5,771 bases of DNA from assembly GCA_020048935.1 (NCBI GenBank), contig JAIFLS010000160.1, forward strand, positions 1-5,771, read 5' to 3'. This stretch comes from a bacterium. GTDB lineage: Bacteria; Verrucomicrobiota; Kiritimatiellia; UBA8416. A program made the translations under genes and the position numbers. The notes below the pieces were generated by a model, which was not told the origin of the DNA, did no database searches, and saw only the letters and a program-made list of their open reading frames with translations. Positions 1 through 5,654 of this stretch are shown here, piece by piece. Position 1 is the stretch's first letter. Every line of letters starts with the position of its first letter.

Positions 1-764
1 TGCAGCAACTGGCGGCCCACCTCCGTTGAACCGGTGAACGCCACCGCGTCCACGTCCGGATGACGACAGAGCGCGCTGCCGATCACGGCACCGCCCCCCG
101 GCACCACATTCAGCACGCCGTCCGGGATACCCGCTTCGGTGGCGATCTCCGCCAGGCGGATCACGCTCAACGAGGTCTGGCCCGCCGGTTTCAGGACGAC
201 GCTGCTGCCCGTCGCCAGGATCGGCCCCAGCTTCCAGGCCGCCATCTGGAACGGGAAGTTCCACGGCAGGATCGCCCCGATCACTCCCAGCGGCTCGCGC
301 ACGATCATCGCCACCTTGTCCGGGCCGGTCGGCACGACCTGATCAAACTCCTTGTCAACCGACTCCGCATGCCAGCGGAAGCATTCCACCGAGTCCGGCA
401 GGTCCATCGTAAGGCAATCGGTGATCGGCTTGCCGGCGTCCAGGCAGTCAAGCAGCGCCAGTTCGCCCAGATTCTCCTCGATCAGGTCGGCGAAGCGCAG
501 CAGCACCTGCTTGCGTTCGGACGGCGACCGCCGCGACCAGACGCCCTGGTCAAACGACCGGCGGGCCGCCTTCACGGCCGCATCCACATCGGCCGCATCG
601 CAGGACGCGATATCGGCCAGTGGCTTGCCGGTGGCAGGATTGATCGAGACAAAGGTCTTGCCGGATGCCGAATTGACATAGCGGCCATCAATGAACGCCT
701 GCGTGCGGAATTTCAATCCGGCAACCGCCGACCGTATACTTTTGGATTCAAGTTCAACTTTCAT
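1..764 (-). CDS. Aldehyde dehydrogenase, PuuC-like, N-terminal 254 residues (3' end beyond window)
   Basis: NAD(P)-dependent aldehyde dehydrogenase that oxidises an aldehyde to the acid; cytoplasmic. I translated the minus strand from an ATG at 764, preceded by a strong Shine-Dalgarno (TAAGGAGG, 8 bases upstream); the frame stays open for 254 codons to the window edge. Visible family motifs: FIDGRYV near residue 24, PWNFPF at 167-172 (Asn169 stabilises the oxyanion), LKPA at 191-194 (Lys192 binds the cofactor) and FTGSTEVG at 243-250 (Rossmann fold). These positions coincide with the usual ALDH numbering, so the start is probably right. The catalytic Glu (~268) and Cys (~302) would lie outside the window. 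The segments LALLDCLDAGKPI and AMIVREPLGVIGAILPWNFP resemble E. coli PuuC (gamma-glutamyl-aminobutyraldehyde dehydrogenase), as I recall it, more than other ALDHs. Substrate is not proven; betaine-aldehyde or other amino-aldehyde enzymes are alternatives. Divergent from the GH130 gene. Confidence 0.93.
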   Translation of the reverse strand, partial: MKVELESKSIRSAVAGLKFRTQAFIDGRYVNSASGKTFVSINPATGKPLADIASCDAADVDAAVKAARRSFDQGVWSRRSPSERKQVLLRFADLIEENLGELALLDCLDAGKPITDCLTMDLPDSVECFRWHAESVDKEFDQVVPTGPDKVAMIVREPLGVIGAILPWNFPFQMAAWKLGPILATGSSVVLKPAGQTSLSVIRLAEIATEAGIPDGVLNVVPGGGAVIGSALCRHPDVDAVAFTGSTEVGRQLL

Positions 765-793
765 TTACTGATCCTCCTTATGTGTTTTCGTGC

Positions 794-819
794 TGTCAAG
801 GGTACAACAGCCCTTGGCA
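794..819. repeat. Short inverted repeat in the aldehyde dehydrogenase leader
   Basis: TGTCAAGGG (794-802) and CCCTTGGCA (811-819) pair over 9 positions, 8 Watson-Crick plus one G-T, around an 8-base loop. The site lies 30 bases upstream of the aldehyde dehydrogenase ATG. It could be an operator or an mRNA leader hairpin. It has no following T-run, so it is not an obvious terminator. Confidence 0.4.
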
Positions 820-843
820 ACCTGAATAGTGCATTTATGCGTC

Positions 844-853
844 GAATATATTC
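844..853. promoter_or_regulatory. Perfect 10-bp palindrome, possible operator
   Basis: GAATATATTC equals its own reverse complement. It lies about mid-way between the divergent starts, the usual place for a shared operator. A 10-bp AT-rich palindrome can also occur by chance. Confidence 0.25.
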
Positions 854-896
854 ACTCTTTGCGACATTGATTCACCCACCACGCCTAAGCCCGATC

Positions 897-924
897 TTGA
901 CATATGTACCTTGCCATATATTGT
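897..924 (+). promoter_or_regulatory. Sigma70-like promoter for the GH130 gene
   Basis: A perfect -35 box TTGACA (897-902) is followed after 16 bases by TATTGT (919-924), a 4-of-6 match to the -10 consensus. TATATT at 917-922 is a better -10 hexamer, but its spacer is only 14 bases. The predicted start point near 931 would give a leader of about 30 bases containing the Shine-Dalgarno AAGGA at 951-955. Confidence 0.5.
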
Positions 925-961
925 CTATGCCAGATTCTGGGGCTAGCAAAAAGGACCGATC

Positions 962-2074
962 ATGACGCTATTCCACGCCAGCAAGGTGACGCCGGATCAG
1001 AAGACGAAGACGTGGGTCATCGGTCCGTTCACCCGCCCCTGCGATCAACCGGTCATCACGCCCACGCCAACGGTCGTCTTTGACTGCCCGATGAAGAAGA
1101 AGCCCGTCCGCTGGGCCGCGAATCACACATTCAATCCGGCAGCGCTCGTCTATCAGGACAAGATCCATCTCCTGTTCCGTGCCGAAGACGGCAAGGGCGA
1201 TGAGGTGGGTGCATACACGTCGCGAATCGGTGATGCGGTCAGCCAGGACGGGATCACCTTCGCGCTTCAACCGGAGCCCCTGATCTATCCCTCCGAGGAT
1301 GAATGGGCCGACAATGAATGGTGTGGCGGGTGCGAGGATCCCAGGGTTGTGGAAAGCGAAAGCGGATTGTTCGCCGTCTATTACACGATGTGGAATCGCG
1401 ACAACCCGAAAGGCATGGCGAGGAGCACGAAAATCGGGGTGGCCACGTCGCGGGATCTCAGGGAATGGACAAAGCACGGCCCGATCTTCGCGCAACCCGA
1501 TGGCCGGATGCAAACCGGAATCCCGCAGTGGCACAAGGCAGGCGGCGTGGTCCAGAGGGAAAAGGATGGCCGGCTTGTCGCCGCCATGATCAATGGCAAG
1601 TACTGGCTCTACTGGGGAGAGGACGCCGTTCGTCTGGCAACGTCAACCGACCTTGTGCACTGGCTACCCGTGCGTGACGACAAGGGTGGTCTTGTTGAAT
1701 TGATTTCCCCCCGTAAAGGCTATTTCGATTCCCTGCTCACCGAAGTCGGACCTCCGCCCGTACTGACGGAACACGGCATTGTCCTGCTCTATAACGGCAA
1801 GAACGATTCCCAAGGTGGTGGTGATCCTTCCATCGGACCGGGAGCCTACGCCGCCGGGCAGGTTCTGTTCGACAAGGACAATCCCGCGATGGTTATCGAT
1901 CGCACGGACAAGCCGTTCCTTAAACCGGAACTTGCCTTCGAGAAGACCGGCCAGTACAAGGAGGGAACGGTCTTCATCGAAGGACTCGTTCTCTTTCAGG
2001 ACAAGTGGTATCTTTACTACGGCACGGCGGATACCTACGTTGGCGTGGCAACGGCACCACACGGAAGCGTTTGA
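962..2074 (+). CDS. GH130 family glycoside phosphorylase/hydrolase (beta-mannoside-active family)
   Basis: Five-bladed beta-propeller enzyme of glycoside hydrolase family 130, whose characterised members phosphorolyse beta-1,4-mannosides or mannosyl-glucose, or hydrolyse beta-1,2-mannosides. Of 370 residues, within the usual family length. Motifs in order: FNPAALVY (57-64), LLFRAEDGKG (70-79), CEDPRVV (124-130) in which Asp126 is the expected general acid, IGVATSRDLREW (158-169), GKYWLYWGE (212-220), FDSLLTEVGPPP (255-266), LLYNG (275-279) and FIEGLVLFQDKWYLYYGTAD (338-357). No signal peptide, so probably cytoplasmic, as for phosphorylases that act on imported oligosaccharides. The ATG at 962 has AAGGA 6 bases upstream and lies downstream of a promoter-like TTGACA. 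I cannot decide phosphorylase versus hydrolase or the substrate from the sequence alone. No mannose epimerase or transporter is in the window to help. Confidence 0.92.
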   Translation: MTLFHASKVTPDQKTKTWVIGPFTRPCDQPVITPTPTVVFDCPMKKKPVRWAANHTFNPAALVYQDKIHLLFRAEDGKGDEVGAYTSRIGDAVSQDGITFALQPEPLIYPSEDEWADNEWCGGCEDPRVVESESGLFAVYYTMWNRDNPKGMARSTKIGVATSRDLREWTKHGPIFAQPDGRMQTGIPQWHKAGGVVQREKDGRLVAAMINGKYWLYWGEDAVRLATSTDLVHWLPVRDDKGGLVELISPRKGYFDSLLTEVGPPPVLTEHGIVLLYNGKNDSQGGGDPSIGPGAYAAGQVLFDKDNPAMVIDRTDKPFLKPELAFEKTGQYKEGTVFIEGLVLFQDKWYLYYGTADTYVGVATAPHGSV

Positions 2075-2207
2075 AAAAGCCTCGCCACGCTTTGACGCCG
2101 CAGAAAGCTCGCATGGCATCCCTGCCTGAGCCTTTCCGGATGGGGTCTAGCGCAATCCTCACAATTCCCTCAAGCATTTCGAACAGGGTGCGGGATGATA
2201 TAGGCAC

Positions 2208-2858
2208 ATGAATATAAACAGGTTCGGTACATGCCTCATGGTGATGTTTTGTGCGGTAACCACCGTCGAGGCCAAGGAGCCATCGTTGCCGGAGGCAGTA
2301 AGCAGCCACGTTCGCACGGCATCCCTGCTTGAAAAGCGCGTGGTACACCTCCAGTCGGAAGGACAGGCGGGCCTTGCCTTTCAAGTGGCGATCGACATCA
2401 TTCATGACGATGACTTCCTGTTTGCCCTGCAACAGGCCTATGCCCTCATGCTTCCTGAGGGTGAGACTCCTGAATTCACCGTGAAGCAGACCGCTCCCGG
2501 TCAATATGCCTATGTGAATCGTGGCGGCGAGCAGACCACTATCACGGAAGTCCATCGTGCATTCCAGCCCGGTAGCGTGGAGCTATACCTTTTCTCGGAA
2601 GGAGATCGCTTCTTCGGCAAGTTTGAAGCCTTGACTGCCATCACGGTCAAACCCGCCGGCACTGACCGGGTCGATTGGCAGGTCAGAGTCTATGCCTACC
2701 CTCGCAACACACTTTCCCGCCTCGTGGCACGGACGGGGGTTGTCAACCGGTTCTTCCGCAGCAAAACCGATGAGATCACGGATCTGGCGGTTCGGATCGG
2801 CACCTTCATGACCAATCAGCAGAAAATGAATATTGCTGACAAGTCCCATTCGGGATAA
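2208..2858 (+). CDS. Secreted protein of unknown function (216 aa)
   Basis: I do not recognise a family. The N-terminus looks like a Sec signal peptide: Arg5, a hydrophobic core at 8-20 (TCLMVMFCAVTTV) and a likely cleavage after VEA (residue 22), leaving a mature protein of about 194 residues. The mature part starts with a probable helix (26-70), followed by alternating polar/hydrophobic stretches suggesting beta strands (EFTVKQT, SVELYLFSEGDRFFGKFEALTAITV, WQVRVYAY), and ends in an amphipathic helix (173-205). A helix-grip/lipid-binding fold would fit this order, but that is speculation. The ribosome binding site is weak (only a short purine run, GATATAGG). It lies 133 bases after the GH130 gene and 151 before the phosphatase, on the same strand. 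Both neighbours' gaps are long, so operon membership is uncertain. Typical codon pattern and the signal peptide support a real gene. Confidence 0.72.
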   Translation: MNINRFGTCLMVMFCAVTTVEAKEPSLPEAVSSHVRTASLLEKRVVHLQSEGQAGLAFQVAIDIIHDDDFLFALQQAYALMLPEGETPEFTVKQTAPGQYAYVNRGGEQTTITEVHRAFQPGSVELYLFSEGDRFFGKFEALTAITVKPAGTDRVDWQVRVYAYPRNTLSRLVARTGVVNRFFRSKTDEITDLAVRIGTFMTNQQKMNIADKSHSG

Positions 2859-2902
2859 TCCGGCTGTACTGTCAATAGTTTTATGAAAAGGGAAATCGGT
2901 TA

Positions 2903-2974
2903 ACGAGAACGGCGACGAGAACGGATAACGAGTAGAGTATCCCAATCGTTGACCGTTCGCGTCGCCGTTCTCGT
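2903..2974. repeat. Imperfect long hairpin with ACGAG repeats in the phosphatase 5' region
   Basis: Arms 2903-2931 and 2946-2974 pair at 26 of 29 positions around a 14-base loop (2932-2945). The outer 15 bp (from ACGAGAACGG) are perfect, then come an A-G mismatch at 2918/2959, 6 more pairs, a 2-base internal loop and 5 closing pairs. The left arm is itself repetitive: ACGAGAACGG occurs at 2903-2912 and 2915-2924, and ACGAG again at 2928-2932. The element ends 35 bases before the phosphatase ATG. It resembles dispersed intergenic hairpins (REP/BIME-like). An effect on transcription or mRNA folding is possible but not shown. Confidence 0.8.
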
Positions 2975-3009
2975 AGGCCGAAATAGAGGGAATTGATCGG
3001 AGCACAATT

Positions 3010-4359
3010 ATGAAAAACAAAATGATCGGAAGCATTATCGGGATCGGTGTCCTCTGGCTGGGTTCCCTTGCCTGTCACGGCCAGGTCTCGCATCTGGCAA
3101 CCCTGACTGAACCCAGGACCGGGAATGTGATCTTCCTGCATCCTGACGGCACGAGCGTCTCGCACTGGACGGCCGCCCGCATGGCGATTGCCGGACCTGA
3201 CGGCATGATCAACTGGGACCGCCTGCCCTTCCTGGCTGTCTACCGGGGTCACATGAAGACAGCGCTGGCGGCCAGTTCACACGGGGGGGCGACCACGCAT
3301 GCCTACGGGATCAAGGTTGATCGCGATTCGTATGGCATGGACCGCGACCAGCCGCTGACGGCGCTGTCGGGGAAACCCATGAGCATCATGCACGAAGCGC
3401 TGGCCGCCGGGCTGGCGGTGGGGGTGGTGAACTCCGGCAATATCGATGAGCCTGGCACGGGCGTTTTCCTGGCGTCGACAACGGACCGCAAGAGCGGACA
3501 GGAGATCGCGGAAAAAGTCATCCTCAGCGGCGCGCACGTGATCCTCTCGGGGGGCGAGCGCTGGCTCCTGCCCAAGGGGGTGGAGGGGCGCCACGGCGAA
3601 GGCCAGCGCACGGACGGCAAGGATCTCATCGCCGAAGCCCGCACCCGCGGCTACGCCGTGGTGTTCAACCGAGCCGAGCTGGCGGCGCTCCCCGAAGACA
3701 CGCGACGCGTCCTCGGCGTCTTCGCCCACCACCACTCCTTCCACGACGAGACGGAGGAGAGCCTGCGTGACAAAGGGCTGCCATTGTATGCCGCCGATGC
3801 CCCGACGATCGGCGAGATGACCGCCGCCGCCCTCGCCGTCCTATCGCGCCAAGGCCAGCACTTCCTGCTGGTGGCAGAGGAGGAAGGCACCGATAATTTC
3901 GGCAACGTCAACAACGCGGCCGGGACCATCGAGGCGCTGCGCCGCGCGGACGCCGCCTATGGCGTCGCGCGTGACTATGTGCGGCACCATCCCGACACGC
4001 TCTTGCTCACGGCCGCCGATAGCGATGCCAGCGGACTCCAGGTCATCGCCTTTACCCCGGACCTGGCTGACAAGCCGCTTGCCAAGACAACCCTTAACGG
4101 CGCCCCTCTGGACGGGCGTGACGGAACCGCATCCCTGCCCTTTCTCGCCTCGCCCGACCAGTTTGGCAAACGCCTGCCGTTCGGTATCGCCTGGACGGGT
4201 TTCGAGGACGGAGCCGGAGGCATTCTCGCGCGGGCCGAAGGCGCGAATGCACAAGCCTTGCGGAGCGGGAGCTGCGACAACAGCGACATCTACCGGCTGA
4301 TGTACCTGACCCTGTTCGGCCGTCCGGCAGATGCGGGTTCAAATGGCACGAAGCGGTGA
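3010..4359 (+). CDS. Secreted alkaline phosphatase, PhoA superfamily, divergent metal site
   Basis: Phosphomonoesterase-like protein of 449 residues, probably exported: Lys2/Lys4, hydrophobic core 6-21, likely cleavage near CHG (24). The Shine-Dalgarno GGAG lies 8 bases before the ATG. Aligned by eye with E. coli PhoA, NVIFLHPDG gives Asp46 (PhoA D51); SSHGGATTHAYG (89-100) gives Ser90 (nucleophile S102); DRK gives Arg160 (R166); EEEGTDNFGN (290-299) gives Glu290 (E322) and Asp295 (D327); AADSDASG gives Asp337 (D369). The C-terminal CDNSDIYRLMYLTLFG (422-437) is a typical family ending. In contrast, PhoA zinc ligands H331, H370 and H412 align with Asn299, Ser338 and about Gly401, and D101 with Ser89. 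Either this is a subfamily with another metal arrangement or substrate, or activity has changed. I seem to remember similar motifs in other annotated alkaline phosphatases, so it may be subfamily-wide. Flanked by two different hairpin repeats. Confidence 0.88.
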   Translation: MKNKMIGSIIGIGVLWLGSLACHGQVSHLATLTEPRTGNVIFLHPDGTSVSHWTAARMAIAGPDGMINWDRLPFLAVYRGHMKTALAASSHGGATTHAYGIKVDRDSYGMDRDQPLTALSGKPMSIMHEALAAGLAVGVVNSGNIDEPGTGVFLASTTDRKSGQEIAEKVILSGAHVILSGGERWLLPKGVEGRHGEGQRTDGKDLIAEARTRGYAVVFNRAELAALPEDTRRVLGVFAHHHSFHDETEESLRDKGLPLYAADAPTIGEMTAAALAVLSRQGQHFLLVAEEEGTDNFGNVNNAAGTIEALRRADAAYGVARDYVRHHPDTLLLTAADSDASGLQVIAFTPDLADKPLAKTTLNGAPLDGRDGTASLPFLASPDQFGKRLPFGIAWTGFEDGAGGILARAEGANAQALRSGSCDNSDIYRLMYLTLFGRPADAGSNGTKR

Positions 4360-4364
4360 ACTTC

Positions 4365-4453
4365 CGCCAGCTCGCGAGGACGCTCGCCCCCCATTCGGTA
4401 ATCAAGCGTTATCTACTCATCATCTGGGGGGCGAGCGTCCTCGCGAGCCGGCG
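4365..4453. repeat. Perfect 24-bp inverted repeat (REP/BIME-like) after the phosphatase
   Basis: Arms 4370-4393 and 4425-4448 are exact reverse complements, with a 31-base centre (4394-4424); allowing one mismatch they extend to 4365-4393 and 4425-4453 (28 of 29). The arm begins GCTCGCGAGGACGCTCGC and ends in CCCCCCA. Each arm also contains a smaller palindrome: CTCGCGAG (4371-4378), or GCGAG (4374-4378) with CTCGC (4383-4387). This gives the look of two REP units in opposite orientation. It starts 10 bases (core) after the phosphatase stop. Its transcript could form a very stable 3' hairpin, but no T-run follows, so it is not a classical intrinsic terminator. Confidence 0.85.
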
Positions 4454-4498
4454 TGCATGAGAGAGACTGGCGAAGCCTTAGAATCCTTGCTCGATCAT
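4449..4498. other. Short non-coding stretch between two repeat elements
   Basis: About 50 bases between the 24-bp inverted repeat and the transposase-flanking repeats. The whole gene-free interval 4360-4580 consists mainly of repeats. I see no gene, promoter or terminator in this part. Confidence 0.5.
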
Positions 4499-4520
4499 GC
4501 GGGCAAAAGGCGGGCAAAAG
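4499..4520. repeat. 11-bp tandem duplication GCGGGCAAAAG
   Basis: Two perfect adjacent copies of GCGGGCAAAAG (4499-4509, 4510-4520). The core GGCAAAAG recurs at 4522-4529 and 4563-4570 inside the 41-bp repeat, so this small duplication merges into the left end of the transposase element. It looks like replication slippage or repeated end processing. Confidence 0.85.
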
Positions 4521-4600
4521 AGGCAAAAGGGACGCATCTTTACATTTGACATTGCTTTGAGAGGCAAAAGGGACGCATCTTTACATTTGACATTGCTTTG
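4519..4600. repeat. Perfect 41-bp tandem duplication carrying the 25-nt terminal repeat
   Basis: Units 4519-4559 and 4560-4600 are identical over 41 bases. Each starts AGAGGCAAAAGGGACGCATC, continues through TTTACATTTGACATT and ends GCTTTG. Within each unit, 25 bases (4529-4553 and 4570-4594) are the exact reverse complement of the repeat on the other side of the transposase gene (5647-5671). The second unit overlaps the 3' end of the transposase gene. Confidence 0.95.
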
Positions 4601-5618
4601 CAATAGCCCCCATCGTCCCGAAAAGTTTGCGGTTGCCCGCCGCTCGTCTCTTAAGCCGCAGAATCGCCACGGCCACAGCCGAATAATCCATACCGCCCGC
4701 GCGTGTGCCAATTTCCCGCAACGACATACTACCATACTGCTGACAGGCCCATAAGACAAGATCCCTGCCCTCATCCCCCCTTTTATCGCGAAATGATTCC
4801 CATTTTTCCCCTTTGATTCTTTCAACCACTCCCACAACATGCTCGAAACTCACCCACCTTGCCAGTTCCTTGCGCCCGCGCGTCTCCCTACCCGTTTGAA
4901 GATGCCTGCGAACCGTCCGTGCAAAGCGTTCACCACCAAGCACAAGATCCCACTTGAGCCCTATTAATGCCGATTCTTCAACCCCCTGCCTTATGCGCTC
5001 CTCCACGATTGCCCGGTAGCTGGAGAAGCGATCCGGTGCATCCTTGGCTGCACGATCAAGCAAAGCGTCTTTCTCAACCCATTGAGGAAGCGGCTCATAA
5101 CCGGCGTAGCCGCGGTAGGTGCTGCGCCGGAACTCCCGCAAGCCCTTGATCCGTGCGTCAACCTCCTCTCGCGTCGGCAGCCGGCCCAGCCCCTTGCGCT
5201 GGGCAGCCCTGGCGGCCTTGCCAAGGCCATTTCGCGTTGTTGCCACACAGTTAAGATGTACATAAACACTAGCTTCCAGCAGCCAGCTCCCATTCTCAAT
5301 CAGCGTCGCCTTGTACCGCTCGCCAAAAACATGCCCCACTCTTTCGTGCTTCTTGTTGAACCAAATCCCGTAGCTGCCATTCAACCACCGCATGCATTCG
5401 CTGATATTCCCCGCCGGAGTCCCAAGCAGGAGGTGATAATGGTTCGACATCAGGCAATAGGCAAACACCCGAAGCCTATAGCGCTCACATGCTTCCGCGA
5501 GCAACCCCAGGAAATGCGAAACATCCTGATCATGGCAGAACAACTCACCCCGGTGATCCCCACGTGCGCAAACGTGATAAATACCTCCTGCCACACGAAC
5601 TCTTGACTGCCTTGCCAT
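4581..5618 (-). CDS. REP-associated tyrosine transposase (Y1/HUH family) with DnaA-like C-terminal HTH
   Basis: Single-strand DNA transposase of the Y1 (IS200/RAYT) superfamily, 345 residues. The N-terminus MARQSRVRVAGGIYHVCARG is the usual family start. SNHYHLLL at 58-65 supplies the HUH histidines His60 and His62. The probable catalytic tyrosine is Tyr119 in YVHLNC (119-124), equivalent to the YIHLNPVRAG motif; here the usual Pro is Cys. RRSTYRGYAGY (around 165-176) is a further family signature. Residues about 295-325 (from YGSMSLREIG, including GGMDYSAVAVAI) look like the DnaA domain IV helix-turn-helix, found in the larger members. Start: ATG at 5618 without any Shine-Dalgarno. A TTGACA/TGTAAT promoter lies so close that the mRNA may be nearly leaderless. 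The last codons and the TAA stop lie in the left flanking repeat. The frame is intact, so the gene may be functional. Confidence 0.93.
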   Translation of the reverse strand: MARQSRVRVAGGIYHVCARGDHRGELFCHDQDVSHFLGLLAEACERYRLRVFAYCLMSNHYHLLLGTPAGNISECMRWLNGSYGIWFNKKHERVGHVFGERYKATLIENGSWLLEASVYVHLNCVATTRNGLGKAARAAQRKGLGRLPTREEVDARIKGLREFRRSTYRGYAGYEPLPQWVEKDALLDRAAKDAPDRFSSYRAIVEERIRQGVEESALIGLKWDLVLGGERFARTVRRHLQTGRETRGRKELARWVSFEHVVGVVERIKGEKWESFRDKRGDEGRDLVLWACQQYGSMSLREIGTRAGGMDYSAVAVAILRLKRRAAGNRKLFGTMGAIAKQCQM

Positions 5619-5626
5619 AAGAAAAA

Positions 5627-5654
5627 ATTACAACGAACAACTCTTAAATGTCAA
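5627..5654 (-). promoter_or_regulatory. Promoter of the transposase, -35 box inside the terminal repeat
   Basis: On the minus strand, TTGACA (5654-5649, perfect -35) lies within the 25-nt repeat, followed after 16 bases by TGTAAT (5632-5627, 5 of 6 to the -10 consensus) in unique sequence. Transcription would start near 5620, about two bases before the ATG at 5618. This fits the absence of a ribosome binding site and suggests leaderless, probably weak, translation. Confidence 0.55.

Larger units (their letters stand above)
765..961. promoter_or_regulatory. Divergent intergenic region between aldehyde dehydrogenase and GH130 genes
   Basis: This 197-base spacer must hold the start signals of both divergent genes. 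It is clearly more AT-rich than the flanking coding DNA. It contains a small hairpin (794-802 with 811-819), a perfect 10-bp palindrome GAATATATTC (844-853) and a sigma70-like promoter facing the GH130 gene. I could not assign a convincing promoter for the aldehyde dehydrogenase. The palindrome and hairpin are possible operator sites, but no regulator gene is visible nearby. Confidence 0.6.

Noticed and set aside
794..799. TTGACA on the minus strand as -35 box for the aldehyde dehydrogenase
   Set aside because: A -10 at the right distance would overlap the Shine-Dalgarno, and no hexamer there resembles TATAAT.
60..965. Long open frame on the plus strand (301 codons)
   Set aside because: It is antisense to the aldehyde dehydrogenase, whose protein shows conserved motifs at canonical positions. 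The plus-strand product is rich in Arg/His/Gln without any domain, typical of a shadow frame in GC-rich DNA.
968..1534. Minus-strand frame of 188 codons inside the GH130 gene
   Set aside because: Shadow of the clearly conserved GH130 frame; no motif and no ribosome binding site.
1974..2555. Minus-strand frame of 193 codons across the GH130/unknown-gene junction
   Set aside because: It overlaps two plus-strand genes and shows no recognisable domain; the secreted protein on the plus strand has a signal peptide and better composition.
2864..2875. Possible Pho box (CTGTA, CTGTCAA) upstream of the phosphatase
   Set aside because: Pho boxes have 7-base repeats spaced 11 bases apart; here the two CTGT motifs are only 5 bases apart and incomplete.
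2583..3035. Minus-strand frame starting with a hydrophobic MLPIILFFIIV stretch
   Set aside because: The signal-like start is the antisense of the phosphatase signal-peptide region and leader hairpin; the rest is antisense to the 216-residue gene.
4370..4448. Intrinsic terminator for the phosphatase
   Set aside because: The hairpin is strong, but no T-run follows the right arm and the 31-base loop is large; it fits a REP/BIME-like repeat better.
4499..4600. Start of a CRISPR array
   Set aside because: The repeats are directly adjacent tandem copies without spacers, and no cas gene is present.
4497..4754. Plus-strand frame through the tandem repeats (85 codons)
   Set aside because: It reads the 41-bp repeats in two frames (GRIFTFDI, then DASLHLTL) and continues antisense to the transposase, with no sign of coding selection.
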